Below are positions 60,973 to 64,000 of a stretch of DNA of 64,000 nucleotides, in pieces. The notes beneath the pieces are model-generated. The model searched no databases. It was given only the letters and a program-made list of their open reading frames with translations, and was not told where the DNA came from. Within the stretch, counting starts at the first letter, position 1. Every line of letters starts with the position of its first letter. A program made the translations under genes and the position numbers. The DNA is from Arabiibacter massiliensis (lineage in GTDB: Bacteria > Actinomycetota > Coriobacteriia > Coriobacteriales > Eggerthellaceae), in contig NZ_LT827021.1 of NCBI RefSeq assembly GCF_900169505.1, positions 124,001 to 188,000 of the forward strand, given 5' to 3'.

Positions 60973-62460
60973 GTGGAAACAAAAGTTGAGGCATTGGAAG
61001 ACAACCGCACGAAGGTGACCGTCACCGTCGATGCCAAGGATATCGATGCCCGCATCAAGAAGACCTACAAGGACTTCGCCAACAAGTACAACTTCCCCGG
61101 GTTCCGCAAGGGCAAGGCCCCGCGCCCGATCATCGACAACGCCCTGGGCAAGGAAGCCGTGCTGGCCACGGTCACCGATGAGGTCGTGAACGGCTCCTAC
61201 CCCCTCGCCATCGACGACTGCGGCCTGTTCCCCATCTCCAAGCCCGCCTTCGACGAAACCGACCTGGTGGAGGGCGGCAAGCCCTACACGTTCGCGTTCA
61301 CCGTGGAAGTGAAGCCGGAGTTCGAGCTTTCCAGCTACGAGCCCGTCGCCATCGAGCTGCCCGCCGAGGGCGTCTCCGACGCCGAGATCGACGAGCAGAT
61401 CGAGGGGCTGCGCGAGCACTACTACACGTTCGAGGACGCCTCGGCCGCCACGAAGGTGAAGGCCGACAGCTACATCGACCTGGCCATGAAGGCCACCGAC
61501 GACAAGGGCGAGGAGATCCCGGCCCTCACGACGGACAACCGCCCCTACGGCCTGGGCGCGAACCTGTTCCCGGCCGAGTTCGACGAGCAGCTCGTCGGCC
61601 TCAAGAAGGGGCAGAGCGCCACGTTCTCCCTCGACATGCCGGCCGATCCGCCCATCATGCTGGCGTCGCTGGCGGGCAAGACCGAGAAGATCGACTTCGA
61701 GGTCGAGGTCAAAGTGGTCAAGAAGAAGAACCTGCCCGAGGTCACCGACGAGTGGGCCAAGGACACGCTGGGCTTCGAGGGCCTGGAGGACCTGCGCACC
61801 CGCATCTCCGAGTCCCTTGCGCAGCAGAAGGCCGGCATGCTGCCGCGCCTGAAGGAGAGCGCCTGCCTGAACGCCGTGGCCGAGCGCCTCGAGGGCGACG
61901 TGCCCCAGGCCATGTGCGAGGACGCCGAGGCCACCCTCATCCAGGACTTCTTCCAGCAGCTCCAGAGCCAGGGCATGTCGTTCGATATGTACCTCGCGCA
62001 GCAGGGCCTCACGCCCGACCAGTTCAAGGAGGACGTGAAGAAGCAGGCCGCCGACATCACGCGCCAGGACCTCGCGCTCGACGCGTGGGCCCGCCACTTC
62101 AAGATGGAGGCCGACGGCAAGGATGTCACCGAGGAGTTCGTGAAGAGCGGCGTGGAGGATCCTGCGGCGCTTGAGAAGGAATGGCGCCAGAACGGCCAGC
62201 TCCACATGGTGCGCCAGGGCATCATGCGCACCAAGGCCGTCTACGACCTCATGGAGAAGGCCGTCGTGACCGAGATCGATCCGGCCGCCAAGAAGGACGA
62301 GGCCAAGAAGCCGGCCAAGAAGGCCGCCAAGAAGCCCGCGAAGAAGGCCGACGCCGCCGAGGCCCCCGAGGCCGAGGCCGCCGAGAAGCCGGCCAAGAAG
62401 CCTGCCGCCAAGAAGGCGAAGAAGGAGGAGGCCCCCGAGGCCGCGTCCGACGCCGAGTAG
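60973..62460 (+). CDS. tig: Trigger factor
   Basis: A 495-residue ribosome-bound chaperone and prolyl isomerase. The ribosome-binding domain (1-140) has the signature FPGFRKGKAPR at 41-51; the PPIase-like domain follows at about 155-245 and the helical chaperone domain to about 435. The last 55 residues are an unusual Lys/Ala/Pro-rich tail of KKPAKKAAKK repeats ending in an acidic stretch, absent from the standard family. I choose GTG 60973 with GGAGGA 7 nt upstream (METKVEALE) over ATG 60955. It stands before clpP and clpX, the usual order. Confidence 0.96.
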   Translation: METKVEALEDNRTKVTVTVDAKDIDARIKKTYKDFANKYNFPGFRKGKAPRPIIDNALGKEAVLATVTDEVVNGSYPLAIDDCGLFPISKPAFDETDLVEGGKPYTFAFTVEVKPEFELSSYEPVAIELPAEGVSDAEIDEQIEGLREHYYTFEDASAATKVKADSYIDLAMKATDDKGEEIPALTTDNRPYGLGANLFPAEFDEQLVGLKKGQSATFSLDMPADPPIMLASLAGKTEKIDFEVEVKVVKKKNLPEVTDEWAKDTLGFEGLEDLRTRISESLAQQKAGMLPRLKESACLNAVAERLEGDVPQAMCEDAEATLIQDFFQQLQSQGMSFDMYLAQQGLTPDQFKEDVKKQAADITRQDLALDAWARHFKMEADGKDVTEEFVKSGVEDPAALEKEWRQNGQLHMVRQGIMRTKAVYDLMEKAVVTEIDPAAKKDEAKKPAKKAAKKPAKKADAAEAPEAEAAEKPAKKPAAKKAKKEEAPEAASDAE

Positions 62461-62628
62461 CACCGCCGCGATCAGACACCGGCCCGCCTCGTCGCGCTTA
62501 TGTGCGCGGGGCGGGCCGAGGTAACGATACGGTACCCGGGCCTTGCGCGGCGGCACGATAGACCGCACTATGACAGAAACGTCAGCTGGGCCGGATTCCG
62601 GCCGCAAGAGACAAGCGAGGCATACACT

Positions 62629-63252
62629 ATGAGCTTTGACACCAAATCCGCATTGATCCCCTACGTCATCGAGCAGTCGCCGCGCGGCGAGCGCAGCTAC
62701 GACATCTACTCGCGCCTGCTGAACGAGCGCATCATCTTTTTGGGCGAGCAGATCGACGACCAGGTGGCGAACTCCGTGGTGGCGCAGCTGCTGCACCTCG
62801 AGAGCGCCGACCCCGACAAGGACATCTCGCTCTACATCAACTCGCCGGGCGGCTCGGTGACGGCGGGCATGGCCATCCTCGACACGATGGACTTCATCAA
62901 GTGCGACGTGTCCACCATCTGCCTGGGCGAATGCGCCTCGATGGCCGCCGTGCTGCTGTCCCATGGCGCCAAGGGCAAGCGCCTGTGCCTGCCCAACTCG
63001 CTCGTGCTCATCCACCAGCCCTCCGGCGGCGCGCAGGGCCAGCAGACCGAGATCGCCATCGTGGCCGACTACATGCTGAAGACCCGCAAGCGCCTGAACG
63101 AGATACTCGCGAACAACACGGGCCAGACGCTCGAGACCATCCAGGCCGACACGGAGCGCGACAACTACATGACCGCCGAGGAGGCCGTGGCCTACGGCCT
63201 GGTCGACCGCATCACCACCTCGCGCGCAGCCGCGCCGAGCTCCGACGAGTAG
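62629..63252 (+). CDS. clpP: ATP-dependent Clp protease proteolytic subunit
   Basis: A 207-residue ClpP. The catalytic triad is complete: Ser104 in [11 protein letters not shown], His129 in [12 protein letters not shown], Asp178 in DTERDNYM. The handle region and [12 protein letters not shown] oxyanion loop are present. It forms a tetradecameric chamber fed by ClpX. The ATG at 62629 fits the family start; longer frames run back through the tig-clpP gap. clpX starts 17 nt after its stop, so the pair is one operon. Products tagged by tmRNA would be a substrate. Confidence 0.97.
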   Translation: MSFDTKSALIPYVIEQSPRGERSYDIYSRLLNERIIFLGEQIDDQVANSVVAQLLHLESADPDKDISLYINSPGGSVTAGMAILDTMDFIKCDVSTICLGECASMAAVLLSHGAKGKRLCLPNSLVLIHQPSGGAQGQQTEIAIVADYMLKTRKRLNEILANNTGQTLETIQADTERDNYMTAEEAVAYGLVDRITTSRAAAPSSDE

Positions 63253-63269
63253 ACAAGCGAACAGGATAC

Positions 63270-64000
63270 ATGAACGACAGACGCGACGACGAATTCGAAG
63301 GCCGGGGCAGCGAGGATATAACGTGCGCCTTCTGCGGGAAGCATCCGCACCAGGTGGCGGCCATGATCTCGGGGCCCAACGGCATCTACATCTGCGACGA
63401 GTGCATCTCGGTGTGCGCCGACGCCATGATGCGCGACCTGGGGCTCAACGTCCCCGCGTTCGACGCCGCCGCGGCGCTCGAGCAGCAGCCGTCGCGCGCT
63501 GAGACGGGACGCCATGCGCGGGTCGGCGAGGAGGCGCACGTCGCCTCGGTCGCCGATCCGTCGCCCGCCGACCTGCTGACCGACCTGCCCACGCCCCACG
63601 AGCTGTACGCCGAGCTCTCCGAGCACGTGGTGGGGCAGGAGGACGCCAAGAAGGCGCTCTCCGTAGCCGTGTACAACCACTACAAGCGCATCAGCCTGGG
63701 CGCGGATGCCGAGGACGGCGACGTGGAGCTGGCCAAGAGCAACATCATGCTTCTGGGCCCCACGGGATCGGGCAAGACGCTCCTGGCCCAGACGCTCGCG
63801 CGCACGCTGCAGGTGCCGTTCGCCATCGCGGACGCCACCACGCTCACCGAGGCGGGCTACGTGGGCGAGGACGTGGAGAACATCCTCTTGAAGCTCATGA
63901 CGGCGGCGGACTTCGACATCCCGCGCGCCGAGATCGGCATCATCTACATCGACGAGATCGACAAGGTGGCCCGCAAGGCCGAGAACCTGTCCATCACGCG
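63270..64000 (+). CDS. clpX: ATP-dependent Clp protease ATP-binding subunit ClpX (partial)
   Basis: The first 243 residues of ClpX, cut by the window end. The N-terminal zinc-binding domain has Cys19, Cys22, Cys42 and Cys45 (CAFCGKHP...[10 protein letters not shown]). A linker of about 60 residues is longer than usual and Ala/Asp-rich. The AAA+ domain shows Walker A GPTGSGKT at 163-170, [21 protein letters not shown] (pore region), and Walker [10 protein letters not shown]. It unfolds tagged proteins for ClpP. The ATG at 63270 follows the clpP stop by 17 nt. Confidence 0.97.
   Translation, partial: MNDRRDDEFEGRGSEDITCAFCGKHPHQVAAMISGPNGIYICDECISVCADAMMRDLGLNVPAFDAAAALEQQPSRAETGRHARVGEEAHVASVADPSPADLLTDLPTPHELYAELSEHVVGQEDAKKALSVAVYNHYKRISLGADAEDGDVELAKSNIMLLGPTGSGKTLLAQTLARTLQVPFAIADATTLTEAGYVGEDVENILLKLMTAADFDIPRAEIGIIYIDEIDKVARKAENLSIT

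Overview
The window is a high-GC bacterial chromosome segment. Family-level features point to an anaerobic gut actinobacterium of the Coriobacteriia, probably Eggerthellaceae (Eggerthella or a close relative). The clues are an arginine deiminase operon, a twin-arginine flavoprotein reductase with a divergent LysR-type regulator, a 32-nt type I-C-like CRISPR repeat, a Gram-positive SpaA/Cna-B adhesin, and an SmpB-tmRNA-L,D-transpeptidase neighbourhood. The species is an inference. No rRNA, cas gene, transposase or integrase is visible.

Layout. 1-4350: leader plus a CRISPR array of 57 near-identical repeats, a damaged 58th, and a tail of decayed repeats. 4389-6509: a tight four-gene operon (pRiA4b ORF-3 family, YhcH-type, GIY-YIG nuclease, unknown). 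6506-8851: a convergent trehalose synthase/phosphatase fusion. 9059-14240: small protein, M42 peptidase, SmpB, acidic protein, tmRNA, L,D-transpeptidase. 14258-17012: YbaK deacylase, flavoprotein, MurI, RdgB. 17340-20019: tRNA-Pro, LigD (minus strand), tRNA-Gly. 20137-20272: a 33-bp inverted repeat. 20398-23579: Tat flavoprotein reductase, LysR regulator, glutaredoxin-like protein.

23739-29749: a broken tRNA-like gene, tRNA-Arg, then the arginine catabolic operon arcA-argF/arcB-arcC-antiporter, with ARG-box-like sites upstream, stem-loops between genes and a double terminator. Together these genes would import arginine, convert it to ornithine, ammonia and CO2 with ATP formation, and export ornithine. 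29948-41314: one gene for a 3788-residue surface adhesin with about 23 SpaA/Cna-B-like repeats and an altered sorting signal. 41355-47524: GNAT, ArgS, CPA1 antiporter, DUF1836 regulator, DegV.

47570-64000: a second long inverted repeat, a putative Vsr-like nuclease-fold protein, a two-component system beside a BceAB-type ABC transporter with a hairpin-rich repeat element between them, an ECF sigma/anti-sigma pair, a patatin-like lipase, tRNA-Lys and tRNA-His, an NYN/OST-HTH protein, a DUF4230 protein, tRNA-Leu, a small membrane protein, and the classical tig-clpP-clpX cluster, with clpX cut by the window end.

Most likely to reward follow-up: the fossil tail of the CRISPR array, the mosaic giant adhesin with its LLRTG sorting motif and possible leader hairpin, the unusual tmRNA tag ending, the long inverted-repeat elements, and the acidic protein encoded between smpB and ssrA.
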